A DNA stretch of 22,673 bases from NCBI GenBank assembly GCA_905372235.1, contig CAJPOF010000037.1, positions 1 to 22,673 of the forward strand, read 5' to 3'. Positions 1 to 8,110 of this stretch are shown here, piece after piece (positions within the stretch are counted from its first letter, which is position 1; each line of letters opens with the position of its first letter). Both the position numbers and the translations under genes were made by a program. The notes below the pieces were generated by a model. The model made no database searches, was not told where the DNA came from, and was given only the letters and a program-made list of their open reading frames with translations. The stretch comes from an uncultured Treponema sp. (GTDB taxonomy: Bacteria > Spirochaetota > Spirochaetia > Treponematales > Treponemataceae).

Positions 1-18
1 ATATTCAAATGTGCGCAG

Positions 19-372
19 GTGTTGCAAGGAAACTATTATACTAGTTCGCTTTCGCGAACTTTAAATCCTGCGCCGGACCTCTCGTCCGTACACAATCACC
101 ACTCAAAAAGAGAACGCATCGAGCGCATTTTTGCTTATCTTCCTTGTAGTCAGGCGTATGAATACTATGCGATTTACAGTAAATGTGGATTTTTTAGTTT
201 TTCCGTTTATGCTGTACATACATTGTGTTACAATCCGGCTAGACCCGACCAACAAAGAATCATCGTTGAACTTAACGGATACCCGGTAGCAGTTCCTTTT
301 GTTGTCATGGAAAACGAGGGTTGGTTCTTAAAGACCGCTTATTATTCACGAAAAGAAAAAGGAAGGTTCTAA
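19..372 (+). CDS. Putative BrnT-like toxin, N-terminal half doubtful (possibly a remnant)
   Basis: The last ~50 residues look like the C-terminus of small BrnT-like toxins: NPARPDQQRIIVELNGYPVAV, then a FLKTAYYSRK ending similar to the FLKTxxPSRK tail of that group. The stop lies 3 nt before the ATG of a ribbon-helix-helix antitoxin-like gene, the usual toxin-then-antitoxin order. The first ~60 residues are not recognisable, and their DNA holds two hairpins of the local repeat style (43-60, stem AGTTCGC; 74-88, stem CGGAC). No in-frame ATG lies between position 19 and the conserved part. Either the real start is elsewhere or the 5' half was replaced by repeat DNA. Family assignment is by motif memory only. 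Confidence 0.42.
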   Translation: MLQGNYYTSSLSRTLNPAPDLSSVHNHHSKRERIERIFAYLPCSQAYEYYAIYSKCGFFSFSVYAVHTLCYNPARPDQQRIIVELNGYPVAVPFVVMENEGWFLKTAYYSRKEKGRF

Positions 373-375
373 ATT

Positions 376-762
376 ATGGCGGAAATTAAAATACCTTTTG
401 ATTATGAAAATGCAACGGAATCCGAAAGAAAGGCTTTTAGTGCTTGGGCTTTTGAAAATTCTCCATTGGACGAGGAAGAACAATGGATTGAAGACCATCT
501 GGATGAATTCGTTGCCGCTCCCGAATGGGTAGGTGAAAGTTTACGTAAAGCGGCTAAAAATCCTCCGAAAATACATTATTCTAGCAAGGAAGTCAAAAAG
601 CCCGTTTCATTGCGCTTGGACTCAACGGACATAGACAAACTCAAAACCATAGCCGTTGAGCAAGGTCTGAACTACCAATCGCTGATAGGAAGCGTCCTGC
701 ACCGCTATGTTACGGGAACTCTTGTAGACATCGCAGAAGCAAGAAAAGTTTTTGCACGGTAA
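376..762 (+). CDS. CopG/ribbon-helix-helix antitoxin-like protein
   Basis: 128 aa. Residues ~75-115 (KPVSLRLDSTDIDKLKTIA, then a helix with NYQSLIGSVLHRYVTG) form a ribbon-helix-helix DNA-binding motif of the COG5304/BrnA-like antitoxin type. The N-terminal ~70 residues are acidic (LDEEEQWIEDHLDEF), a likely toxin-neutralising region. A purine-rich Shine-Dalgarno (GGAAGG, ~361-366) precedes the ATG, and the toxin-like stop is 3 nt upstream, so the pair should be co-transcribed. The protein would be expected to bind its partner and repress its own operon. The stop is only 11 nt from a hairpin array that separates this operon from convergent gdhA. Confidence 0.68.
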   Translation: MAEIKIPFDYENATESERKAFSAWAFENSPLDEEEQWIEDHLDEFVAAPEWVGESLRKAAKNPPKIHYSSKEVKKPVSLRLDSTDIDKLKTIAVEQGLNYQSLIGSVLHRYVTGTLVDIAEARKVFAR

Positions 763-773
763 TTTTGCCGGAT

Positions 774-1045
774 GGTTGGCGGAGAATACGGGTCTCACAA
801 TATTTTATTCATCTTCCGCCAACCCAAGTTCTCCGAGAGGAAAACTTGCACAACTCATCTTTCCAAGTTTTGCCGGAAAGCAAAACTTGGACGGGCATAA
901 GACCAGTTATCAGATTAGCGATGCGTTAATATGTCCGCCCATACAAATGAACACCACAGCTTGCACGAATCGAGCGAACACGCTCGATTCGTGAGACGGG
1001 CATAAGACCAGTTATCAGATTAACGATGCGTTAATATGTCCGTCC
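774..1045. repeat. Composite hairpin-repeat array 1 (A-B-linker-C-D, then C-D)
   Basis: Modules in order: A 774-824 (51 nt, arms GGTTGGCGGA/TCCGCCAACC); B 825-848 (GAGA loop, one C-A mismatch); a 14-nt linker 849-862 containing CATCTT; a C-slot hairpin 863-890 (11-bp perfect stem CCAAGTTTTGC); D 889-940 (52 nt); a linker 941-963; C 964-993 (13-bp perfect stem CACGAATCGAGCG, loop AACA); a second D 994-1045 (52 nt). D carries an inner palindrome, TTAACG-ATG-CGTTAA in the second copy. The array fills the gap between convergent genes, and the last base of D touches the gdhA stop codon. It encodes no credible protein. It may act in 3'-end formation. Confidence 0.85.
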
Positions 1046-2404
1046 TTAGACCAACCCCTGCGCTATCATAGCATTTGCGACTTTCACGAAGCCAGCGATG
1101 TTTGCGCCTATCACGTAGTTCACCCAGTCGCCTTCCTTTGCGCCGAACTTTACCGCCGTGTCGTAGGCGTTCGCATGTATGTTCACCATGATTCCATGGA
1201 GTTTTTCGTCAACCTCTTGGGAAGACCATGAAAGCCGTTCCGAGTTCTGGCTCATCTCAAGACCGGAAGTTGCGACTCCGCCTGCGTTGGATGCTTTTCC
1301 CGGCGCATAAAGAATCTTTGCCTTCAAGAATTTTTCGACGGCTTCCAAATCCGAAGGCATGTTCGCTCCTTCGGCGACCAGTTTCACTCCGTTTTTCAAA
1401 AGGATTTCCGCATCCGCCCCTACAAGTTCGTTCTGCGTTGCGCACGGGAACGCACAGTCGCATTTTACTTCCCAAACTTTCTTTCCTTCGTGGTATTCTG
1501 CAGACGGGAACTGTTCTGCGTACTCTGAAATACGTCCTCTGCGGACATTTTTAAGTTCCTTTACCCAATCAAGTTTTTCCTGCGTTATGCCATCCTTGTC
1601 GTAGATATAGCCGTTCGAATCAGAAAGGGTAACGACCTTCGCTCCCAGTTGTATGAGTTTCTCGGCGGCATATTCCGCCACATTTCCCGAACCTGAAACC
1701 ACGCAGACTTTCCCGGAAAAATCGTCTCCGACCTTCTTGAGCATCTCCTGTGCAAAATAAATAAGCCCGTAACCCGTCGCCTGAGTCCTTACAAGCGAGC
1801 CTCCGAACGAAAGCCCCTTTCCGGTGATGACGCCAGTGTATTCATTTCTGATTCGCTTATACTGACCAAAGAGATAACCTACCTCCCTTGCGCCTACGTT
1901 CTTGTCTCCGGCAGGAACATCTACATCCGCTCCTATGTGTCTGTAAAGTTCTGTCATAAACGACTGGCAGAACCTCATCACCTCTTTGTCGCTCTTTCCG
2001 TGGGGATCGAAATCCGAACCGCCTTTTCCGCCGCCCATCGGGAGCGTCGTCAAGGAATTCTTCAGCACCTGCTCAAAACCCAAAAACTTCAGCACGGAAA
2101 GGTTCACTTCCTTTGAAAAACGCAAGCCTCCCTTATAAGGGCCGATTGCGCTGTTGAACTGAACCCTGTATCCCCGGTTCACATGGTAGTTTCCGTTGTC
2201 GTCCATCCATGGGACTCGAAACATTATGACCCTTTCAGGTTCAACCATCCGCTCAAGTATCGCATTAGGCTCAAGCTCAGGCATTTTTTCTACAACCGGC
2301 TCCAATGTGGACAAGACTTCTTCCACAGCCTGTAGATATTCAGGCTCACTCTGATTCTTGGACCTTACTTCTTCCCAGACCCTTTTTACGTATGCGTTTT
2401 TCAT
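1046..2404 (-). CDS. gdhA: NADP-type glutamate dehydrogenase
   Basis: 452 aa, the normal length of hexameric bacterial GDH. It catalyses reductive amination of 2-oxoglutarate with ammonium to glutamate in the cytoplasm. Visible residues are K91 (GPYKGGLRF), catalytic K127 in PMGGGKGGSDFDP, D167 in PAGDKNVG, and the Rossmann fingerprint SGSGNVAEY at ~237-245 followed by SDS (261-263), which suggests NADP preference. The start at 2404 (MKNAYV) is chosen because GGGAG lies 7 nt upstream; an upstream in-frame ATG at 2461 would add 19 residues unlike the family. It is monocistronic, with its own promoter and a ~33-nt leader. The stop codon abuts a D repeat module without a single intervening base. 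Confidence 0.97.
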   Translation of the reverse strand: MKNAYVKRVWEEVRSKNQSEPEYLQAVEEVLSTLEPVVEKMPELEPNAILERMVEPERVIMFRVPWMDDNGNYHVNRGYRVQFNSAIGPYKGGLRFSKEVNLSVLKFLGFEQVLKNSLTTLPMGGGKGGSDFDPHGKSDKEVMRFCQSFMTELYRHIGADVDVPAGDKNVGAREVGYLFGQYKRIRNEYTGVITGKGLSFGGSLVRTQATGYGLIYFAQEMLKKVGDDFSGKVCVVSGSGNVAEYAAEKLIQLGAKVVTLSDSNGYIYDKDGITQEKLDWVKELKNVRRGRISEYAEQFPSAEYHEGKKVWEVKCDCAFPCATQNELVGADAEILLKNGVKLVAEGANMPSDLEAVEKFLKAKILYAPGKASNAGGVATSGLEMSQNSERLSWSSQEVDEKLHGIMVNIHANAYDTAVKFGAKEGDWVNYVIGANIAGFVKVANAMIAQGLV

Positions 2405-2444
2405 CAAATACTCCCGATAGTGCAAGGCACATCTTAATGGGGAA

Positions 2445-2450
2445 AGTATA
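2445..2450 (-). promoter_or_regulatory. Candidate -10 box for gdhA
   Basis: On the minus strand TATACT sits ~40 nt upstream of the gdhA ATG, giving a leader of ~33 nt with a GGGAG Shine-Dalgarno. No good -35 hexamer is present; the upstream DNA is a T-rich tract (2461-2480 on the minus strand) that could act as an UP-like element. The 238-bp gap to the upstream regulator stop holds nothing else I can name. Confidence 0.4.
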
Positions 2451-2642
2451 ACGAATGGCAAAAAGAAAAAAAAGAATATTTATGCATGAAAAGGCTTTTT
2501 TGACTGTATTTTTATGTAATTTTTCTCGCCAAAAGAAAATGAATCACCGGCAAGATGCGATTCTACTGATGGCTGAACAAAAGCATTGTGCCTAAAACCG
2601 GAAAAACTCAAGTTTCGGCACGCACAAAACCGAGCGGAAAAA

Positions 2643-4202
2643 CTACCTTGACTTTCTGAAGTCCGTGGGCGAAACGCCAAACTTCGCCTTGAAAAGTTTA
2701 GAAAAATAGTTCTGGTCGTTGTAGCCGATTTTCGAGGCAATCTCCTTTACGGAAAACTCCGTTTCCAAAAGAAGTTTTTTTCCCATCTGCATACGTTTTT
2801 CCGAGATGTGATTTACAAAAGTTTCGCCCGTTTCTTCACTGAACAGTTTGCTTAGGTAAAAAGGATTTACGTCCGCCACCTTCGCCGCCATCTCAAGCGA
2901 AAGATCTTCCGATATGTTTTCGTCAAGATAAACAATTAATTTCGATATGATAGGATTTATCTTTTTGCTCTTGAGTTCTCGGATACTGTTCGCCGCCTGC
3001 TCAATTCGCAAAATCGCGTATGCGCATAGTTCGGACTCGTCATTCACCTTGCTGATTGCGGAAAACGAGCCTTCCAAAGCCTGGAATCTGTGTTTCACGT
3101 CGATTTCATGCAGAATGTTTCTTACGTTCACAAAAATCTCAAAAATCTGGCTTTTCATGTAATCAAGGTCGACATTCCTTTTTCCAAGATAGTCAATGTA
3201 TGAGCGCAGAATGTAAGGGATTTCCGCAGAATCACCGAGCCTGAGCCTTGTATAAAGCCTTGAAAGAAGATTGTCCGCATCCGCCTTTTCCTTGGATTCG
3301 GACTGTTTCTGTTCATCCGAAAAAATAATTTCGCCTTTTGAGGAGGCGGAATTTAAGGCTTCAACGGAAAATCCGTATTTTTCAGGAATCAATGAAATAT
3401 CCGAAAAACATTTGCTGAATCCGCCGCGAATTCCCCGTTCTATTTTCAGGCAAAGGATTGTGTACAGATTTTCCATCGACTCTTTGCAAAAACCCTCAGA
3501 GGAATTTTCCTGATTCTTGTCGAAATAAAAAAGCACGATTATCCTGTTCACGAGCAGGGCAGAGACAAGGCACTTTGAATATGAATGAAATATATCCCTT
3601 GCTTTTCCATACATTTCTTTTTGATTTGACGAGTTTATTCCGGGAAACTCAAAACATCCGATGGCAAAGAATTCTTCTTTTATGTCAAAATAGTCGAAAT
3701 ACGTGTAGACATTTTCTGAATGGGTTCGGTTGAATATGCAGTCGTAGAAAAAATCGCTTTCAAGCACCGGAGAGACAAGCGCAAGTTTTTTCTGAAGATA
3801 TCCGCCGTCAAGATTTGCGGCTTCCTTTACGTCCACTTGGTTCATCGCCGTTCTTATCATCGAAACCTCAAGATTTCTGTTCACGGGTTTTGTGATGTAT
3901 TTAAAAGCCCCAAGGTTCAATGCCTCCTGGGCATACTGGAAACTGTCATATGCGCTAAGAATTATTATCACAGTATCGGGTTTTAGGTTCAGTATGCACT
4001 TGATTGCCTCAAGTCCTGTCATCCCCGGCATATGAATGTCCATGAATATTATGTCTACTTGATTTTTAGTGCATATGCTTATCGCATCCGCGCCCGTGCA
4101 GGCAGAATAAAGTTTCACCTGACCTTCAAAGTTTTTGCCTATTATCGAAAACAGAGCTTCCACGACTATTTCTTCGTCGTCAACAACAAGGATATTATAC
4201 AT
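2643..4202 (-). CDS. YesN-type response regulator with AraC output domain
   Basis: 519 aa. The N-terminal receiver (1-~120) has acidic residues D9/D10 (VVDDEE), phospho-acceptor D55 (IIFMDIHMPGMTG) and the YITKPV lysine near 106. The middle ~270 residues are a linker without an obvious family. The last ~100 residues carry two helix-turn-helix motifs of the AraC/XylS fold (LSLEMAAKVADVNPFYLSKL and a second ending NYFSKLFKAKFG). It should activate transcription once phosphorylated by the adjacent LytS-type kinase. Its ATG lies inside the end of the kinase gene (8-nt overlap), so translation is coupled. A small palindrome (GACTTCAGAAAGTC) precedes the stop and T5 follows it, a weak terminator at most. 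Confidence 0.92.
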   Translation of the reverse strand: MYNILVVDDEEIVVEALFSIIGKNFEGQVKLYSACTGADAISICTKNQVDIIFMDIHMPGMTGLEAIKCILNLKPDTVIIILSAYDSFQYAQEALNLGAFKYITKPVNRNLEVSMIRTAMNQVDVKEAANLDGGYLQKKLALVSPVLESDFFYDCIFNRTHSENVYTYFDYFDIKEEFFAIGCFEFPGINSSNQKEMYGKARDIFHSYSKCLVSALLVNRIIVLFYFDKNQENSSEGFCKESMENLYTILCLKIERGIRGGFSKCFSDISLIPEKYGFSVEALNSASSKGEIIFSDEQKQSESKEKADADNLLSRLYTRLRLGDSAEIPYILRSYIDYLGKRNVDLDYMKSQIFEIFVNVRNILHEIDVKHRFQALEGSFSAISKVNDESELCAYAILRIEQAANSIRELKSKKINPIISKLIVYLDENISEDLSLEMAAKVADVNPFYLSKLFSEETGETFVNHISEKRMQMGKKLLLETEFSVKEIASKIGYNDQNYFSKLFKAKFGVSPTDFRKSR

Positions 4203-5742
4203 CTTTGGGCACCCTCACAATAAATCTGGTTCCGACTCCGCCATCTCCGGTCTGAATGTCGAAAATATCGTTCATTCGAAAATATATCTTCAGCCTGGAA
4301 AATACGTTCGTGATTCCTATTCCATTTCCAGGGCTGTCCGAACCTTTTAAATATTCCATAGAATCTGAATTCGAGCGTTCCTTCTTCACCTCGTCCAGAA
4401 TCCTAAGCCTTACATTCGGGTCAAAACCTTTTCCGTCGTCCGAGATGGAAATTTCTACAAAATCCGAAACTTCCTGAATCTTCAGCGTTACTGTGCAAGA
4501 AGAATTTTCAAGTCCATGCTTTATGCAGTTTTCGCACAAAGGCTGCAGAATCATCGCAGGAAGTTTCTGCGGAAACGAGAGCGACGGCACGCTCTTCACA
4601 AAATTAAGCCTGGTTCCAAACCTCACCTTCATTATATAAACAAAATGATCGACAAGCAGAAGCTCTTCATCGATGGACGAAGCCTCCCTTTCGTGTATGT
4701 TGTATCTGAAGAACGCCGTCACCTGCTCAATAAAGTCGCTGGTTTTGTGCGCCCCTTCCAGCATGGCAAGTTGTACGCCTGTGTTCAAAGTGTTGAAAAG
4801 GAAATGCGGATTTATGTGCGCTTGAAGAGCGTCCAGCCTTGCTTTTGTGTAAAGAACGCTCATCTCAATCTGCTTTTCCTTGAGTTCAGTTTCCGTTCTT
4901 GCTTTTTCAAGAATCGTGCTAACATAGTCATTTATACTTATGAGCATATTGTCAAACGCGCGGCAAATATTTCCCACCTCGTCGTTTGCCTTGCTGTTGA
5001 AAAGCGGAATGTCAAACTCCCTGTAAGAAACCCTTGTAGCCACTTCGGATATGCGATGGAGCGGCGCAAGAATTTCGGTCAGAAGAAGGTATATATACAA
5101 AGATATCAGAATAAAATAGACAAATATAAAAGCGTATATGGAATTCGAAAGCACGGATACCCTGAATCGGTTTTCCTCATAGACTTTGCTGTTTACTTTG
5201 TGCATGAAAAGGTCGAATTTTCTAAGTTCCGTGTTCAGAAATGAATAGCATTTAATCGCCTTTCCGTAATAGAACGCCTGTTCCGATTCGGAATTTGCCC
5301 GCCTTGCAGAAACCACCTTGCCTGAATAAGCGATGAAAGTTTCGGCAAGTCTTTTTAGCACATACTCCTTGTTTCCAGTCTCATCTACGGACGGGCTATT
5401 CTGCATCAATGAAAGTTTTTCTTCCAGTTCGCTTCTGTTTTTATGGAAAGACTCTATGCTTTCGAATGTGTAGTATTTTATGAACTGCTCCATGGATTCC
5501 TTTGTGCGGGCAATACAATCCGAAAGATCGCTTATCTTAACGTTCAATTTGTATGAGTCGCCAAGAATGGTGATGGCGTAATGGTCAATCTGTTCAACAA
5601 ACACGATTGTTAATCCCATGCACCCAAGGGAAGCCAGAATCAGAGCCATTATCTTTCTTCGTAAACTAAGATTTCTTTGGCGTTCGAATATATTCTCAAT
5701 AAGCGGAACTTTATTTGCTATGGAAGAAAAAAATCCTGTCAT
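4195..5742 (-). CDS. LytS/YesM-type sensor histidine kinase
   Basis: 515 aa membrane kinase. TM1 at ~31-50 and TM2 at ~201-222 enclose a ~150-residue extracytoplasmic sensor region, followed by a HAMP-like segment (~220-275) and a helical linker. The His_kinase domain contains QAHINPHFLFNTLN (H313 the likely phospho-acceptor by analogy with LytS), the N-box QPLCENCIKHG, and ATP-lid motifs DDGKGF and GNGIGITNV. It overlaps the upstream binding-protein gene by ATGA (5739-5742) and the downstream regulator by 8 nt. The input is probably delivered by the anchored binding protein encoded just upstream. There is no strong Shine-Dalgarno of its own, consistent with coupling. Confidence 0.93.
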   Translation of the reverse strand: MTGFFSSIANKVPLIENIFERQRNLSLRRKIMALILASLGCMGLTIVFVEQIDHYAITILGDSYKLNVKISDLSDCIARTKESMEQFIKYYTFESIESFHKNRSELEEKLSLMQNSPSVDETGNKEYVLKRLAETFIAYSGKVVSARRANSESEQAFYYGKAIKCYSFLNTELRKFDLFMHKVNSKVYEENRFRVSVLSNSIYAFIFVYFILISLYIYLLLTEILAPLHRISEVATRVSYREFDIPLFNSKANDEVGNICRAFDNMLISINDYVSTILEKARTETELKEKQIEMSVLYTKARLDALQAHINPHFLFNTLNTGVQLAMLEGAHKTSDFIEQVTAFFRYNIHEREASSIDEELLLVDHFVYIMKVRFGTRLNFVKSVPSLSFPQKLPAMILQPLCENCIKHGLENSSCTVTLKIQEVSDFVEISISDDGKGFDPNVRLRILDEVKKERSNSDSMEYLKGSDSPGNGIGITNVFSRLKIYFRMNDIFDIQTGDGGVGTRFIVRVPKDV

Positions 5743-6797
5743 ATGCCGTCCGCCCTTATGATTTTTATGTCAGCTGGAATAACCTTCGAAGAATGGCCGC
5801 CCGATTTGCAATCGAATATTTCGGTTACGGCATCCTCGCCCATTTTTTCATAGTCCATCGAAACCAGCACAGAAACGATTCCAACATCAAGGTATTTTTT
5901 AAGGATTTTGTTTTCGCCTATCCCTATTCCGATTACGTTTGCGCTGCTGATATACGAAAGCATGCTGATTTTCTGCGCCGCATAAAGCGAATCGAATTCC
6001 GAAAGAGAGACGACCATAACTTTTTTTTGAAGCCTATTGAATCTGTTCAGATAAGTTGCAAGCATCGTCTTGTAAGAGTTCACGGAATGGTCAAGATTAA
6101 GAAAATCCTTGATTCCGTTTGAATTAATACGGGAAATAAAAGCGTCTCTTATGGAAAGATAATTTGAATTGTGCGCACTGAACGAATCGAAGATTATCAA
6201 TGTCATTCCGTTTTCCCAAAGCCCAAGAACTTCGTCGGCAAGTTTTTTTCCCATTTCAGAATAGTTTCCGCCTATACTCGAAACCTGCTCCATTCCGTCA
6301 AGACAATTTCCTATGCTGACCAAAGGAACGTGGCTTTCGTCATCGTTTTCCGCCGCCTTTGAAAATTGCATTCCTTCAGGAGCGCAGGCTATCCGAACCC
6401 CAGCCTTTCCGTAAGATTCTTTAGCTGAAAACTTCATTTTTTCTGGAACGTAGACTATTATTCCGTCGGCACCGGAATAGTGCGCAAAATCGATTAAATC
6501 ATGAAAATTCTCAGGTGCCGTTCCGGAATCCTGAATATGGAGTTCCACGACCGAATCGTATTTTTCCGCCGCACGGATTGCGCCGTCGTACGCCCTTCTA
6601 AGAAGCGGTGCGTCCTCTGAAAATCCTACCAACATTATGCAGTTTGACCTGTTATCTTGCGGTCTGTAAACATCAGGAGAAGAAAGCATTATTTTTGGAA
6701 GATAGACGAACAGAAAGGCAACCATTATGAAAAACTCAACAAAAATACAGGCTAGCGCAATTTTGCGTTGGATGCGGCGCTTTTCCTGCTTCTTCAT
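5739..6797 (-). CDS. Membrane-anchored periplasmic-binding-like (sugar sensor) protein
   Basis: 352 aa from MKKQEKRR. The N-terminus is basic with one TM helix (~13-34) and no lipobox, so it should stay anchored with its domain outside. The rest fits the type-1 periplasmic binding fold (Periplas_BP_4/LacI-like): IMLVGFSEDAPLLRRAYDG near the start, GADGIIVYVPE, and VIGIGIGENKILKKYL near the end. It overlaps the kinase gene by 4 nt, and no transporter genes follow, so it probably acts as the sensing subunit, as XylFII does for LytS in clostridia. The ATG at 6809 is an alternative start and would leave an almost leaderless mRNA. The ligand cannot be read from the sequence. Confidence 0.85.
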   Translation of the reverse strand: MKKQEKRRIQRKIALACIFVEFFIMVAFLFVYLPKIMLSSPDVYRPQDNRSNCIMLVGFSEDAPLLRRAYDGAIRAAEKYDSVVELHIQDSGTAPENFHDLIDFAHYSGADGIIVYVPEKMKFSAKESYGKAGVRIACAPEGMQFSKAAENDDESHVPLVSIGNCLDGMEQVSSIGGNYSEMGKKLADEVLGLWENGMTLIIFDSFSAHNSNYLSIRDAFISRINSNGIKDFLNLDHSVNSYKTMLATYLNRFNRLQKKVMVVSLSEFDSLYAAQKISMLSYISSANVIGIGIGENKILKKYLDVGIVSVLVSMDYEKMGEDAVTEIFDCKSGGHSSKVIPADIKIIRADGI

Positions 6798-6819
6798 AGC
6801 TGAATCCATGGTAAATGCG

Positions 6820-6825
6820 ATTATA
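6820..6825 (-). promoter_or_regulatory. -10 box of the sensor operon
   Basis: A perfect TATAAT on the minus strand lies 10 nt before the ATG at 6809 and 22 nt before the ATG at 6797. The -35 region is poor, suggesting an activator-dependent promoter. The divergent trxA promoter lies within 30 bp. Confidence 0.5.
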
Positions 6826-6845
6826 GCACAAATTTCCAGATTAAT

Positions 6846-6874
6846 TTGATTATTTTTAAAAATGAAATTATCTT
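6846..6874 (+). promoter_or_regulatory. Candidate trxA promoter
   Basis: TTGATT (6846-6851), a 17-nt spacer and TATCTT (6869-6874), each 4/6 to the sigma-70 consensus. This predicts a start near 6881, just before the AGGAGG Shine-Dalgarno at 6885-6890. It lies back-to-back with the sensor-operon -10 box. Confidence 0.4.
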
Positions 6875-6897
6875 TAAAGATATCAGGAGGAATAATT

Positions 6898-7206
6898 ATG
6901 GTAACTATAGTAACCGCCAAAAATTTCGAAGAAGAAGTCCTCAAGAGCGACAAACCTGTTCTTGTTGACTTTTGGGCAACATGGTGCGGACCTTGCAGAA
7001 TGGTCTCTCCGCTGGTAGATCAGCTGGCAGAAGAACACTCCGAATACAAGTTCTGCAAAGTCAACGTTGACGAGGAGACAGCATTGGCAAGCCGATTCAA
7101 CATCATGAGCATTCCGAATTTGGTTGTGTTCAAAAACGGCGATGTGGTAAGCCAATCGGCAGGCGCGCGACCAAAGGAAGATATTCTCAAACTTTTCGAA
7201 GCGTAA
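6898..7206 (+). CDS. trxA: Thioredoxin
   Basis: 102 aa, a single canonical thioredoxin domain. It has the redox motif WCGPC (C30/C33), buried Asp in VLVDFWA and cis-Pro73 in SIPNL; one extra Cys (C53) lies outside the active site. It is a cytoplasmic disulfide reductant supplied by thioredoxin reductase. The start is set by AGGAGG 7 nt upstream of ATG 6898; a longer in-frame ATG at 6862 lacks a Shine-Dalgarno and would extend beyond the family N-terminus. The gene is convergent with tyrA, the two stops only 7 bp apart, with no clear terminator in that gap, so the transcripts probably overlap. Confidence 0.97.
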   Translation: MVTIVTAKNFEEEVLKSDKPVLVDFWATWCGPCRMVSPLVDQLAEEHSEYKFCKVNVDEETALASRFNIMSIPNLVVFKNGDVVSQSAGARPKEDILKLFEA

Positions 7207-7213
7207 CAAGCTG

Positions 7214-8110
7214 TCATTTTGAACCTGTAAGCTGTATGGAGCCCATGGAAATCCGCTTATCACGAACCTGCTCAAGATAAGATGTAAGTTCTTTTCCGGA
7301 AGCGGTTTGTATGAGTTTTTTCATGGTTTCTATTTGGCTTACAAACTTATCGATGTGACCGACAAGTTTTTCGCTATTCATAATAAAAAGTTCTGTCCAA
7401 AGAGGAGCGTTTATCATCGCTATCCTGGTAAGGTCTTCAAAACTTCCGCCGCCAAAAGATGTCATCTGCGTATCAGGGGAACTCTGCACAAGCGCGCTTG
7501 CTATAACGTGGCACAGCTGGCTTGTAAAAGCGATTCTGTAATCGTGAGTTTCACATGTAGTTTCCATGATTCGACTAAAACCCATCGCAGAAATAAGGCG
7601 TTTCATCGTCTCCAAGTTTTCGGGTCTGTTGAAATTTTGCGGCACAAGAATGTAGTTGTGGTCGATAAAAAATTTCGCAGAAGATGCGGCATAGCCTTCT
7701 TTTTCTCCGCCAGCCATCGGATGCCCGATTATAAAATCCACGTCAGGCCTAAGAATTTCGGGAAGAGACTTTTCGAATATTCCTTTTACGCCTGAAATAT
7801 CCGTTACGAATGAACCGCTTTTAAAATGCGCTTTATGTTCCCTAAGAAAATCAAGCGTCGCATTCGGATAAAGGCAGATAAAGACCACATCGCATTTTTC
7901 AAGCATAGAGTCCACTTCGTCACTTGCATACGCTTCGTCAATGATTCCGTCCGAGATTGCAGATTTTAGACTTGCAAGACTTCTGTTACATCCAAGGATA
8001 CAGCCGCTTGAATCGGCTTCGCACAGAATGTTTTCCCTGATGGATTTTGCAATGGAACCTCCCATTATTCCAAGCCCTACGATTCCATAGACAAGTTCGT
8101 TCAGCCTCAT
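7214..8110 (-). CDS. tyrA: Prephenate dehydrogenase
   Basis: 298 aa. It converts prephenate to 4-hydroxyphenylpyruvate in tyrosine synthesis. The N-terminal Rossmann fold has GIVGLGIMGGS (9-19). Catalytic-region motifs are TDISGVKG (S106) and GHPMAGGEKEGY with H130, followed by the all-helical dimerisation domain. No ACT or chorismate mutase domain is fused. The start at 8110 is supported by AGGGGG just upstream and by the ATGA overlap with the tsaD stop (8107-8110), so it is translationally coupled to tsaD. An arogenate or dual specificity cannot be excluded. Confidence 0.92.
   Translation of the reverse strand: MRLNELVYGIVGLGIMGGSIAKSIRENILCEADSSGCILGCNRSLASLKSAISDGIIDEAYASDEVDSMLEKCDVVFICLYPNATLDFLREHKAHFKSGSFVTDISGVKGIFEKSLPEILRPDVDFIIGHPMAGGEKEGYAASSAKFFIDHNYILVPQNFNRPENLETMKRLISAMGFSRIMETTCETHDYRIAFTSQLCHVIASALVQSSPDTQMTSFGGGSFEDLTRIAMINAPLWTELFIMNSEKLVGHIDKFVSQIETMKKLIQTASGKELTSYLEQVRDKRISMGSIQLTGSK

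Noticed and set aside
752..994. 80-residue plus-strand reading frame after the antitoxin
   Set aside because: It is a translation of the hairpin array, overlapping the antitoxin end; no Shine-Dalgarno.
774..1045. CRISPR array
   Set aside because: Repeats are of several types, adjacent or with short conserved linkers, without unique spacers of constant size, and there are no cas genes.
4516..5244. 242-residue plus-strand reading frame
   Set aside because: It lies wholly antisense to the histidine kinase gene, has no Shine-Dalgarno and no recognisable domain; the opposite strand has clear kinase motifs.
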